Of a stretch of 64,000 nt of DNA, positions 22,609 through 32,793 are shown in pieces. Origin of the DNA: Phymorhynchus buccinoides (Eukaryota > Mollusca > Gastropoda > Neogastropoda > Raphitomidae). Made by a program: the position numbers and the translations under genes. Within the stretch, counting starts at the first letter, position 1. Each line of letters starts with the position of its first letter. The stretch spans positions 62,962,631-63,026,630 of the forward strand of contig CM065684.1 of NCBI GenBank assembly GCA_017654935.2, in the 5' to 3' direction. Under the pieces are notes generated by a model that saw only the letters and a list, made by a program, of their open reading frames with translations, had not been told where the DNA came from and did no database searches.

Positions 22609-23179
22609 GGTTGTTATGTTTTGTAGTTATAACATGCTTTCTCATAATCGCAGGAACCCTTCTTAATGTTCAGCCGTTTATTGTTGATATTGCAGTGCTT
22701 ATAATTTGTGGACTTTCATGACTTCATTGACTACAGTAATGGTAGAGAGAGAAGGAATTGTTAGGTTTAGGTCTGGCATACTTCCATAGCAGTGGTCTTG
22801 GCAAAAAGTGCGCCAGGGTGTGTCCAGTTATTCTGGAATCCCTCTAGGGCTAATAGGGGTAAGGGAAGACGGGGTAAAAAGCGCATGGGCGGGTAAGAAG
22901 CCCACCCCAATTATCTCACGAAATGAAGCAAATTTCAGTCTCATTTTGCCCATGAGACGAGCGTTAATGTCTAGCATTCGTCTCATGGGCAAATTTGACT
23001 GAAATTTTCTTTATTTCATGAGATAATTGGGGTGGGCTTCTTACCCGCCCATGCGCTTTTTACCCCGTCTTCCCCTATACCTTATAAGGTCGATAGACTT
23101 CTGGGTTGTTTCTGAGTAGTGCCATAGGCTCTTTAACTTTATACTTATTTAAGGATAGATATTCATAACTAGACATAAC
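22609..23179. mobile_element. Insertion of about 570 bp inside REP-A, with inverted ends
   Basis: REP-A text (TTTTGTGTG-GGG then GGTGACAAAAGTGGAGTAGAAGACATTGC) is continuous in other copies, for example 4210-4245, but is split here. The inserted piece starts TTGTTATGTTTTGTAGTTATAA and ends TTCATAACTAGACATAACAG, which are inverted with mismatches. There is no coding capacity. Exact ends are uncertain by a few bases. Confidence 0.7.
22855..23078. repeat. Near-perfect 100-bp-arm inverted repeat (hairpin)
   Basis: The left arm (22855-22962) runs from AGGGAAGACGGGGTAAAAAG to CCCATGAGACGA. The right arm (22978-23078) is its reverse complement (TCGTCTCATGGG ... CTTTTTACCCCGTCTTCCCC) with few changes, around a 15-base centre. 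It lies inside the insertion at 22609-23179. A transcript across it would fold into a long hairpin. Confidence 0.92.
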
Positions 23180-23275
23180 AGGGGTGACAAAAGTGGAGTA
23201 GAAGACATTGCAGTACAAATTATGCCACGTGGGATTTTAATGTCGCCTAGCGGCAGACATGTCTCCGAGTGACAC
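23180..23275 (+). repeat. REP-A, resumption after the insertion
   Basis: GTGGAGTAGAAGACATTGCAG, AATTATGCCACGTGGGATTTT and GCGGCAGACATGTCTCCGAG follow directly from the break at 22608. Confidence 0.8.
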
Positions 23276-23420
23276 CCATTTGTAATGTCCTGCACTGCAC
23301 CGTGCCACTAGCTACGGTCTGTGCATTAGTTCCATAATAGTACAACTTCCGGTTGCTTGCTGGCGCCAATGTCACCACACAACAACACACCTATAATCTC
23401 CAGCAATTAATACAAATATC

Positions 23421-23717
23421 ATAGGAACGTTGTCAGTATGAACAATGCGTACGTTAGGTAACCCACATTGACAACATTACATTACACTAGGAACGTTGTC
23501 AGTATGAACAATGCGTACGTTAGGTAACCCACATTGACAACATTACATTACATTAGGAACGTTGTCAGTATGAACAATGCGTACGTTAGGTAACCCACAT
23601 TGACAACATTACATTACATTAGGAACGTTGTCAGTATGAACAATGCGTACGTTAGGTAACCCACATTGACAACATTCAACATTACATTAGGAACGTTGTC
23701 AGTATGAACAATGCGTA
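23421..23717. repeat. 66-bp satellite, left block (about 4.5 units)
   Basis: The unit begins AGGAACGTTGTCAGTATGAAC and contains ATGCGTACGTTAGGTAACCC and CACATTGACAACATTACATT, with period 66 (one unit 68). GTTGTCAGTATG and CACATTGACAAC inside each unit are inverted, so each unit can fold. The array is cut at CGTA by the LTR element and continues at 27715. Confidence 0.95.
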
Positions 23718-24089
23718 TGTAACCCCGTTGGTGCGATAATGGGTACTCCCTTTTATTTGGTAAAATACAAAGTACTCCACTTTAACGAAGGTCAAGGGCG
23801 ATAGTCTTAAAAATGTATTTCATTGGTTGATAGCATAAAGTGTTTGTTTCCAATCCTTTGATTGGATAGCATTTTTGTTGACGGTTGTGAGACCAACGAC
23901 TGCTAAAGTTTTATCTAGAACCCCTATTCCACAAATAGGGGTTTTCGTCTACTTTTTCCTTTGCTTCTCTACTTATACCTGTCTTCATATTCTTCACACC
24001 TCATCAATCTGACAATCAATCTTCATCTCCATCGTTTTTTATATGAGTTCTTCCTGTGAATTAAAGTCCGGAGAAGCTGAACCCAAGAG
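23718..24089 (+). mobile_element. 5' LTR (3' part deleted) of a Ty3/Gypsy element
   Basis: It starts TGTAACCCCGTTGG, and its 372 bp appear identical to 27292-27663. Compared with the 3' LTR it lacks the last 51 bp and joins directly to coding sequence at 24090. It contains a stem-loop, AACCCCTATT-CCAC-AATAGGGGTT, that may mark the RNA 3' end region. Flank CGTA (23714-23717) matches CGTA at 27715-27718 as a 4-bp target duplication. Confidence 0.9.
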
Positions 24090-24092
24090 CAT

Positions 24093-26960
24093 ATGGATCA
24101 TCTGGAGCGTGTTCTTCTGCGTCTAAAAGTTTGTGGACTCAAACTCAATCCAAAGAAATGCTCATTCTGTCAAGAAAAGGTCAAATATGTGGGACACATT
24201 GTTTCAGCAAAAGGCATTGAAGCAGATCCAGAAAAATGTGACAAAGTAGTGAACTGGCCGACGCCTACAAGTCCCGAAGAAGTGCGCAAGTTCTTAGGGT
24301 TTGCAGGGTATTATAGGCGGTACGTAAAAGACTTCAGCAAAATTGCGAAACCACTGACTGATCTCATACCTGTTCCAAAAGCAAAGAAGAAGTCAAAGAA
24401 GAGTGTTAAGACAAACAGTAAATGGGTCTGGGGCCCAGATCAACAGTCTGCATTTAACAAGCTGAAGAAGTGTCTAACATCACCACCCATCCTTGGTTTC
24501 CCTGACTACAGCAAGCCATTTGAGCTGCATACTGACGCTTGTGGTTCTGGCCTAGGAGCAGTGCTTTGTCAGGAGCAAGAGGGGATGAAACGGGTTATTG
24601 TGTATGCTAGTCGTGGACTTAGCAAGAGTGAGCGAAACTACCCAGCCCACAAACTGGAATTTTTGGCTCTAAAGTGGGCCATCACTGACAAGTTTAAAGA
24701 CTATCTCTATGGAAATTCTTTCACAGTGTACACAGACAATAATCCCTTGACTTATGTGTTGACCACTGCTCGTTTGGATGCTACGGGTCATAGATGGTTG
24801 GCAGCGCTGGCTTCCTTTGACTTTGACATTCGTTATCGTTCTGGCCTTAACAACGCAGATGCAGATGCTTTATCTCGTCTACCTGAGTTGCAGAAGTCAC
24901 GCCAGGAAGTACAGCATGTACCTGTGGAGTCAGTGAGAGCAGTCTGTAAAAGTTTGCAGCCAGTCGCTTATGTAGAGTGTTTATCGGCAACAGCAGAGGT
25001 GGTGGATATCAACGATAATGGCTTACCAGCAGGCATGAGCCTGCCAACATTGACTACTGACCAGTTGCAAGCAGCTCAGAGACAGGACCCAGCGGTGAAA
25101 TCACTGATTGATGACTTAGAGAGGCACCCTCAGTTTGAACTTATCAATGGTGTGTTACACAGGACTGTTTATATTAGTGACCAACCAAGAAAACAGCTAG
25201 TGTTACCAGAAAAGTACATCAGCCACGTGCTAGCCAGTATGCATGACAACGCGGGCCACCCAGGCCGGGATAGGACAATGAGTCTTCTGCGAGACAGATT
25301 TTTCTGGGCTGGAATGTCCAGAGATGTTGAGAAATGGATTCAGCAGTGTCCGCGCTGTTTACGCCGGAAAACTCCCACCAACAACCGTGCTCCACTGGTC
25401 AACGCAGTCAGTACGGGTCCCTTAGACTTAGTGTGCATGGATTACCTCACCTTGGAGTCATCCAAAGGAGGTTACCAGCATGTGCTAGTGATCACAGATC
25501 ATTTCACCAGATTTGCGCTTGCTGTTCCAACACGCAACCAAACAGCACGCACAACAGCTGAGGCCCTTTTCAACCACTTCATTATTCATTATGGTATGCC
25601 CAGTCGTCTGCACTCTGATCAAGGTGCAAACTTTGAGAGCAGAATCATAAAAGAACTGTGTGTTATCTTTGGGAGCACCAAGTCTCGTACAACACCTTAT
25701 CACCCCATGGGCAATGGGATGTGTGAACGCTTCAACAGGACCCTCCTGGGCATGCTAGGAACGCTAGAACCTGGACAAAAGCAAGACTGGAAGGGCCATA
25801 TTGGACCACTCGTGTATGCCTACAACTGTACGCGACATGAATCCACAGGGTTTTCTCCTTTCGTCCTCATGTTCGGGCGAGAACCTCGGTTGCCAGTTGA
25901 TTTGGCATTTGGACTGAACAGTGGGGACAATGAAGAACTCTTGTTATCGAGTTACATGGAGTCTTTACGTTCGCGATTGAAGAAGTCTTTTGAACTGGCT
26001 ACAGTTGCGGCAGATAAATCCCGTGAGAAACAGAAAAGACTGTATGATCGGAAAGTGAGGGGTTCAACAGTGACAATTGGTGACAAAGTTTTGGTTCGAA
26101 TTGTAGCTTTTGATGGTAAGCACAAATTGTCGGACAAATGGGAAGAAGACGTTTACCAGGTCTTGGATCAACCCAACACAGACATACCTGTATATGTCGT
26201 TCAGAGGGAAGACAAAACTGGCAAGAAGAGAACGCTGCATAGGAACCTGCTTTTGCCACTGGGTGGCATTGTGGAAAGGCCTACACCGGTCAAGGAGCAG
26301 CCACGCAGAAAGAAGTCTCCACTCCACAAGACACGAGCTCATAGACAACATAAACTGAAAGACAACCGTGAAACAACAGACACGGAGGACAGCAGTGAGG
26401 AAGATGGACTGATGGTGGACTATGGACAATACTTTGAGGTTGAGGCAGTTCTACCAACTGCTTCAGAGAAGCACCAGTCAGACTCTGAAGAACAGAGGGC
26501 AGCTGGAGAAGGGACGGGTACCCAGGAGCATCAAAGAGAGGAAGATCTACAAGAGAATGTAGATCAGAGTGACGAGTCCACATCAGAGCCACATGAACTA
26601 ACTGTAACTGACTGTGAGGGAGATGGCGGGGATGGGCAGAACTTACCTGTACCGGTTCCTCGCCATTCAACAAGGCACCGGAATCAACCTCCTTGGATGA
26701 AGTCGGGCGATTTTGTGATGCTTCAACAGGCGTCACAACCTGACAGAGTGGGAGTTGGGGGGGAGACGAAGAACCTACCTGTACCGGTTCCTCGTCGGTC
26801 AAGAAGGTGCCAAGATCAACCTCCAGAAGACTGTGTGATGACACAACAGGGGTCACAGCCAGATTGGTTGTACAGTGTTAGCTACCTACTAAGTAAATCA
26901 AATGAACTTAAGAACATGCCAGAATGGATGGCGAAAGTGATTGTGGATAAAATCCTATGA
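24093..26960 (+). pseudogene. Ty3/Gypsy pol, 5'-deleted: RT end, RNase H, integrase
   Basis: An intact 955-residue frame lacking the front of the polyprotein. Residues 1-90 are the end of the reverse transcriptase (GLKLNPKKC, FLGFAGYYRRY). RNase H is about 140-262 with D148, E189, D215 and D256/D258. The integrase zinc finger has H384, H389, C419 and C422. The catalytic core has D450, D509 and E545. A GPY/F-like module with TIGDKVLVR lies around 660-725, followed by an acidic, repeated tail (LPVPVPR twice). Gag, protease and the catalytic YxDD part of reverse transcriptase are absent. The ATG at 24093 is simply the first Met after the deletion junction, so this is not an active gene. Confidence 0.92.
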
Positions 26961-27291
26961 GACAAAGTGCCGATAAAGATTAGAAATATGGCTTAATATT
27001 TCTTTATTTCAGAATATCATTATTGACTGACAAGGAACCGGTCATATCATTATTCATTTGTGTGTGTTTTGGATTTTTTATAGTTAATTTCTGTTGTGAG
27101 GCAATCCCGGCTCCTGCAGGGGTCTGCGTGTGAATAAGTATGAATATGTATTATATAGAGAGCATTTCGCATAGTGTGTTTCAATACACGTTGGCATTAT
27201 AAGTTAATTTCGACATGTATCCATCTTAAGGCTATCTCTGTCTTATATTTACTAAATGTCGAGGACAACATTTGTTTGTCAGGGAGGTATA
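26961..27291 (+). other. Ty3/Gypsy 3' internal region with polypurine tract
   Basis: Non-coding sequence between the pol stop and the 3' LTR. The purine-rich CAGGGAGG just before TATATGTAACC (27280-27291) is the likely plus-strand primer site. Confidence 0.7.
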
Positions 27292-27714
27292 TGTAACCCC
27301 GTTGGTGCGATAATGGGTACTCCCTTTTATTTGGTAAAATACAAAGTACTCCACTTTAACGAAGGTCAAGGGCGATAGTCTTAAAAATGTATTTCATTGG
27401 TTGATAGCATAAAGTGTTTGTTTCCAATCCTTTGATTGGATAGCATTTTTGTTGACGGTTGTGAGACCAACGACTGCTAAAGTTTTATCTAGAACCCCTA
27501 TTCCACAAATAGGGGTTTTCGTCTACTTTTTCCTTTGCTTCTCTACTTATACCTGTCTTCATATTCTTCACACCTCATCAATCTGACAATCAATCTTCAT
27601 CTCCATCGTTTTTTATATGAGTTCTTCCTGTGAATTAAAGTCCGGAGAAGCTGAACCCAAGAGTTTTTTAGTGTTTGCGTGATCCTGTAACGAGAATTAC
27701 GTATTACTGTAACA
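27292..27714 (+). mobile_element. 3' LTR, complete (423 bp, TG...CA)
   Basis: It starts TGTAACCCC and ends ACTGTAACA, so it has the expected TG...CA ends. The first 372 bp appear identical to the 5' LTR. Satellite sequence resumes immediately at CGTACGTTAGG. Confidence 0.9.
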
Positions 27715-28112
27715 CGTACGTTAGGTAACCCACATTGACAACATTCAACATTACATTAGGAACGTTGTCAGTATGAACAATGCGTACGTTAGGTAACCCA
27801 CATTGACAACATTACATTACATTAGGAACGTTGTGTTGTCAGTATGAACAATGCGTACGTTAGGTAACCCACATTGACAACATTCAACATTACATTAGGA
27901 ACGTTGTGTTGTCAGTATGAACAATGCGTACGTTAGGTAACCCACATTGACAACATTACATTACATTAGGAACGTTGTGTTGTCAGTATGAACAACTGAT
28001 GCGTACGTTAGGTAACCCACATTGACAACTGACATTCAACATTACATTAGGAACGTTGTGTTGTCAGTATGAACAATGCGTACGTTAGGTAACCCACATT
28101 GACAACATTACA
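27715..28112. repeat. 66-bp satellite, right block
   Basis: The same unit as 23421-23717, now about 66-72 bp because some units carry GTTGTGTTGTCAG or an extra CTGA or TTCAAC. About six units. The array was continuous before the LTR element inserted. Confidence 0.93.
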
Positions 28113-28716
28113 TTGGCCACGAGGTGTCTTCGACGGCAGACGAACTTTTTGTTTTTTTACATCGGCAGATCACTGACGTGGAGCAGACGATATATATTTT
28201 TTTATTTATAGTTTCTACTATGAATGACGCTTTGCGGTTAGTATTTTGGTTTACTAGTAGCGTGAAATGACATCAGTGCGTAGTATTTAAAAAAAAAAAA
28301 TTGTTTGGATCAGTAATATTTGACACCAAACCAGGACGGTTCCCCACATCAGGCCCCGCAGGTGGACGATGCCCTGAGACGATATACACGCCAGCGGTCA
28401 TCACCCCGCGCTACCTGAAGGATTATGTGGCATAAGAACATTTTCTCGCATAAGAAAAGAAACATGAATTTTTCGAAGAACAATGAACTTTTCGTACAAG
28501 AACACAAAGTTGAAATGAACAAAGAGACTTTAATTTGACCACAACCATTGTCCATAAATATCTAAAATGTCAGTCAATATTTTTGTCCTTTGTGTCTTTG
28601 TTCGACACATATGTTTCGATTTTTTCCCATTGTGTCTTTGTTCGACAAATGCTTCGATTTTTCGATCAACGCGGTTTTTTCGTTAACTTTCGATTCGAAG
28701 CACCTCCTTCCTTTCC
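28113..28716. other. No feature recognised
   Basis: It contains TTCGACA/TTCGATT-rich stretches (28600-28690) but no gene and no family seen elsewhere. Confidence 0.45.
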
Positions 28717-28770
28717 TTGTGTTGTCAGTATGAACAATGCGTACATTAGGTAATCCACATTGACAACATT
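28717..28770. repeat. Isolated 66-bp satellite unit
   Basis: GTGTTGTCAGTATGAACAATGCG and CCACATTGACAACATTAC occur as a single unit about 600 bp from the array. Confidence 0.85.
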
Positions 28771-28775
28771 ACACC

Positions 28776-29000
28776 ACTAAGGATGTACACCCCACTAATT
28801 AAGGGTGTACATCCAGGTAAAGGAGGGGGTCTAATACTAAAAGTAGAAGACATTGTAGCACAAAATGTGCCACGTGGGGCTTAAATGTCGCCCAGTGGCA
28901 GACATGTCTCGGTGTTAAGGGTGTGCACCCCACCATGCAATTAAGGGTGTGCATCCCAGAAAACGATTTGCACCCAGTCAAGGGTGTGTAGGTGCATCAC
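28776..29000. repeat. REP-A tail module (GGGTGTACACCC)
   Basis: It carries GGATGTACACCCC, TTAAGGGTGTACATCC, the phrase GTAGCACAAAATGTGCCACGTGG and GGCAGACATGTCTCGGTG, in the same order as 4330-4530. Confidence 0.8.
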
Positions 29001-29049
29001 CCAAAGGTCACAAGGAGGACGGGACCTAACTTACGTGAGGGGGAAGGGA

Positions 29050-29370
29050 GGTACAGGCCCAGAGCTGGGCTACCGCTATGCTAGTCAAAACCTACAATTT
29101 AAAAGATTACAATGCCGCACTAAGTACCAATTAAGTACCGATCAAATGCATTCCTCCCAAGGACCACCAGGGAGTGGAATGATCTGCGGCAGGACGACCT
29201 CTGCTCCTTCACTGCTGTTAACCCCAGTGGGTCAGCGGTGCAAGGGATTCATCATTAAACCCATCAGCCTCCTCCCTCACTCCCTCCACACCCTGTTCCC
29301 AGGACGCAGCATCACTGGCGCTCAGACCCGAGCAGCGGGCGCAAGCTGGCTGGGTCACTAAACCCGAATA
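29050..29370 (+). pseudogene. 3' remnant of a non-LTR retrotransposon (tentative)
   Basis: One frame encodes FLPRTTREWNDLRQDD, the kind of motif found at the very C-terminus of CR1/L2/Jockey-type polyproteins. The preceding RLQCRTKYQLST is in another frame, so at least one frameshift exists. Boundaries are not clear. Confidence 0.5.
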
Positions 29371-29391
29371 CCCCTATGTCCATGCAGCAGC

Positions 29392-29636
29392 TTAGGCCCT
29401 GTATCAAATGGAACCGACCCCCCTTTTTTCAGTCTTTTTTTTCATGAGGGTGCCAGAATGATCAAAATTAATGATCGTGGGCCCCAAAGAGAAGAAGAAG
29501 AAGATAGTTTCACAGACCAAGTGTACAAATAAATGATTAAAAACAAAAAGTAACGTCGTTCTCGCTCTCACTTCTTGAAAAAAGGGCCTGACCGTATTCA
29601 CATGCCCCTTTTCTCTTGTCTCTGATACAGGCCTAA
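29392..29636. mobile_element. MITE with TTAGGCC(C)TGTATCA inverted ends
   Basis: The left end is TTAGGCCCTGTATCA (29392-29406) and the right end is TGATACAGGCCTAA (29623-29636), inverted copies with one base of difference. 245 bp, non-coding. Confidence 0.7.
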
Positions 29637-30085
29637 TAGGCTCAAAGTAACCGCTTTGGTGACATAACAGTTCTGTTCAAGGGGAATAACTCCTCTTGGT
29701 CATTAACAAAATAAAAGAATTAAATTTTTACTTTAGGCCCGTCAAACGGTCAAGGAATTGTTTTAAAATATATACGACAACGTTTACCATAATATTTCTA
29801 GTTCCCGTGATATGTAAAATTACAAAAGAAAGTTGAAAAAAATAAATAATTACATTTTAATGAAAATGTGTGATACAAAAGTTAAAAATATATATTTTAT
29901 ATTATCATAAATATTTTTTCTTTCTCTAAGGCTTTACTGATCTAATGTACATTATTCGTGGATTTTCTTGGTGGGGTCAGACGTTGACCTCAAGACTAAT
30001 CGATCCTAGCCTAGTGCGTCGCCATTGCGACCGCTGTCTGTGTGTCATGATTCACGTGAAATCTACTTTCGTCAAAAAACAATTG
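29637..30085. other. No feature recognised
   Basis: AT-rich sequence left of the Tc1-like element. Confidence 0.4.
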
Positions 30086-31725
30086 TACTAAGCTATCCAC
30101 AAAAAGTTAAGGATCACTTGCAAACTAATTCATAACTTTCCAAATAAGAAAGCCAATGCGTTGAATTTTGGCCAACATTTAATTCAATGCTTTAGTGATA
30201 ACGATGCACAATTGCCTTCAATTTCAAGCAATCGTTTGGTCTGTACATTTGATCAAAGTGGGTACGTATCGAAATTTGATTTCCCAAAGTCATTGAAATC
30301 ACAAGACAGGGCATTCTGATGCTCCCAAAAGTTCAGTAATGCGTGTATCCGCCATGGCTGTTCTGGCACTCGACGCAGCGAGTCCTCATGGAGTTGACCA
30401 GGGTGGTGAAGATCCTCTGTGGAAGCGCCTGCCACTCAGCCTGCAGCATCTGGTAGAGGTGCTGGGCATCCCTGGGAGGGGGGTGGTTGCTCCTCACTTT
30501 GCGATCCAGCTCATCCCAGAGGTTCTCAATCGGGTTGAGATCGGGACTGCATGCTGGCCACTCCATTCTGTTGACTCCAGACTGCTGCAGGAAGTCGTTG
30601 ACCACCCTTGCCCTGTGGGGGCGAGCGTTGTCATCCTGGTAGACAGCCGGCGGTCCCATCTGCTGCAGTGTAGGCACAGCCAGCGGTCGAAGGATCTCAT
30701 CCCGGTATCGGAGGCCAGTCAGGTTACCCTGTACATGATACAAGGGTGTTCTGTGGTGAAGGCTGAAGGCCCCCCAGACCATTACAGAACCTCCACCAAA
30801 GGCCACCTTTTCTTGGACAGTGGCGTCAATAAAGCGTTCCCCTGGGCGCCTCCAGACCCTCAGTCGGCCGTCGTTGTGGTTCAGGGTGAAGCGTGATTCA
30901 TCACTGAACAGGACCTGGGACCATTGCTGACGTGTCCACCTCACGTGACGTCTGCAGAAGGCGCGGCGTGCTGCCCTATGGGCTGGAGTTAAGCGTGGCC
31001 GTACAGCTGGGCGACGAGAACGGAGGTTAAACCCATGAAGGCGGTTCCGTATGGTCTGCTGGCTGATGTTGATGTTAGTAGCCACCCTCAGCTGCCTTCG
31101 AATGATGCTGGAAGAGGCTGTTCTTGTCTGCAGGGCTTGTCGTTCAATGAGACGATCTTCACGTGGAGTTGTCTTCTTCGGTCGACCAGATCTGCGTCTT
31201 TCATGGACCCTCCCAGTGGCTGTGAAGCGTTGAATCAGTCTGACAATGACCGAGATGGACACCTGAAGTCGCCTGGCCACTTCTCGCTTGGGAACACCAT
31301 CTTGGAACCATGCAACAGCTCGTCCCCTATCCAACTCGCTCAATTTTCGTTGTGGAGGCATTGTCAAATCAGGCCTAATACTGGTGGTATGTCTTCTTAT
31401 AAAGCCAAGCAAAAGACAGCATCTCACACATAAACAGCAGTGCTTGCACGTGCATAATGGTTTTTCCATCTGGCTTGTGCAATGTGTTCATGCAGAACGA
31501 TCCAAAACAAGGTCCTTTTTCGCAAGTTTCCGCTTTTTCTTTTGCTGCCAAGCTCAGTAATAGAGAATCACGTGCAATGTTTCCACTAACACAACATCGC
31601 CCACTTACAGCTGAACAAGAATTCATAACAATTTGGCTTGACTGAGAAACAAATAACAGGAGCGAACGGAGTTTCTTGCGCACCTGTTTTCTCATAGTGA
31701 TCCTTAACTTTTTGTGAGTAGTGTA
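30086..31725 (-). mobile_element. Tc1-like transposon, apparently complete
   Basis: It is bounded by TA dinucleotides at 30086-30087 and 31724-31725. Both ends carry CACAAAAAGTTAAGGATCACT in inverted orientation (30099-30119 and 31695-31715), with a slightly different outer few bases. About 1.64 kb, which fits Tc1/mariner elements. It encodes one transposase on the minus strand. Confidence 0.9.
30333..31361 (-). CDS. Tc1-family DD34E transposase, intact
   Basis: 342 residues that would cut and paste the surrounding element at TA sites. The N-terminal part is a paired-type double helix-turn-helix DNA-binding domain (about 1-115) with a GRPKK hook around 59-63. The catalytic triad is D154 (SDESRF), D244 (QDDNARPH) and E279 (NPIENLW), with 34 residues between the last two, hence DD34E. 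There are no stops or frameshifts. I start at the ATG at 31361 (MPPQRK) because family members start there; an in-frame ATG 36 codons upstream (31469) gives a Cys-rich extension without family support. With both inverted ends present it may have been mobile recently. Confidence 0.92.
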   Translation of the reverse strand: MPPQRKLSELDRGRAVAWFQDGVPKREVARRLQVSISVIVRLIQRFTATGRVHERRRSGRPKKTTPREDRLIERQALQTRTASSSIIRRQLRVATNINISQQTIRNRLHGFNLRSRRPAVRPRLTPAHRAARRAFCRRHVRWTRQQWSQVLFSDESRFTLNHNDGRLRVWRRPGERFIDATVQEKVAFGGGSVMVWGAFSLHHRTPLYHVQGNLTGLRYRDEILRPLAVPTLQQMGPPAVYQDDNARPHRARVVNDFLQQSGVNRMEWPACSPDLNPIENLWDELDRKVRSNHPPPRDAQHLYQMLQAEWQALPQRIFTTLVNSMRTRCVECQNSHGGYTHY

Positions 31726-32236
31726 TTTTCGCTCACTATGCTCAGTAGAATACAAGCGCTCTGTGCTCTGTTACAAATCCCTCAATGGTCTGGCTCCTTC
31801 TTATTTCGCTGACCTTCTGAACCTTTACACACATCTTAGACAGTTACGCTCCTCTTCTGATACTTCTCTCCTCCAGATCCCTCGTTACCGCACCAAGACC
31901 CTTGGCGAACGCTCCTTCTCTTTCCAGGCCCCCTCCACTTGGAATAGACTCCCTTTACCTCTCCGTTCTGCCAACTCCCTTTCTTCATTTAAGTCTTCTC
32001 TCAAAACTACTCTTTTCAAATCATAGCCTGCTATATTTCTTTTCAAAGTACTGTGCCCCTTCTATCCGCGTTATGCGTGTGCGTTTGTGTGTGTCTGTTT
32101 AGTGCGTGCGTGTGTGTATAATATATTTTTGTTGTCTATTTATATTGCTTGCTGTTTTTTTCAATTTCTATTGTAAGCGCTTAGTGCTTTTTTAAGATTA
32201 TGTGCTATAAATGTTAATTATTATTATTATTAGACC
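31726..32236 (+). pseudogene. 5'-truncated non-LTR retrotransposon 3' end
   Basis: 31766-32026 encodes the polyprotein terminus of a CR1/L2-like element: LCYKSLNGLAPSY, the RSFSFQAPSTWNRLPL motif, and a final SLSSFKSSLKTTLFKS. The 3' untranslated part ends in TAAGCGC...TGCTATAAATG followed by (ATT)n at 32217-32233, a usual 3' tail for such elements. Its left edge coincides with the Tc1-like terminus. Confidence 0.85.
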
Positions 32237-32524
32237 CACGAATCAAATGAAATGTCTGATACAAAATACAGATATTTCATCAGATTCGTGTACAGGGGAC
32301 GGGACTTCAAATATGTGGGTTGTTCATTAAATATTGGCAACGGGTCCATAAAACTGTAACAAAAGAGTTCACGGACTTCAAACTTTTTTGCGACCCCAGG
32401 CCAAACAATCTAAAATGATAAAAATAACATACAACAAACAAACAACTACACGACAAGTGTAACAAGTCCCTATTTTAATCACAAGAGACAAAACAAAACA
32501 TATAGGAGGAGTTCAAAGGAAGAA
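32237..32524. other. No feature recognised
   Basis: No recurrent repeat or exon is seen. Confidence 0.4.
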
Positions 32525-32559
32525 CATTATTTGGAAGACATTTTGGGAAGAAAAAAAGG

Positions 32560-32690
32560 CAGTCAGAAAGATAGTAGATGACAGAAAGCAAAGGGAAAAG
32601 GCAGAGTCAAAGAGAGTGACAGATTAGATGAAGTTACAAGCACAGAAGGTGGGGGAACTATTTTTACGAAAGACTCCTGGTTATCACCAC
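32560..32690 (-). repeat. REP-C copy
   Basis: The reverse complement of AAGGGAAAAGGCAGAGTC, GAAGTTACAAGCACAGAAGG and TGGGGGAACTA matches 11650-11755. A third copy lies at 45330-45410. Confidence 0.75.
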
Positions 32691-32793
32691 TGGGGTACCT
32701 TTGTCCAATAGAAGCCAAATTGGGTTTTTTGTGCTGCATGTTTGCGAGACTACAGTCAGAGAGAAAGAGTTTCATGATGCTTAAGGCTGTACT

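Noticed and set aside
23421..28112. CRISPR-like spaced repeats (66-bp units), also considered for 47808-49240 and 54381-54980
   Set aside because: Units are tandem without unique spacers and the genome is animal. They are satellites.
30339..31433. Plus-strand 185- and 132-residue frames
   Set aside because: Antisense of the Tc1 transposase.
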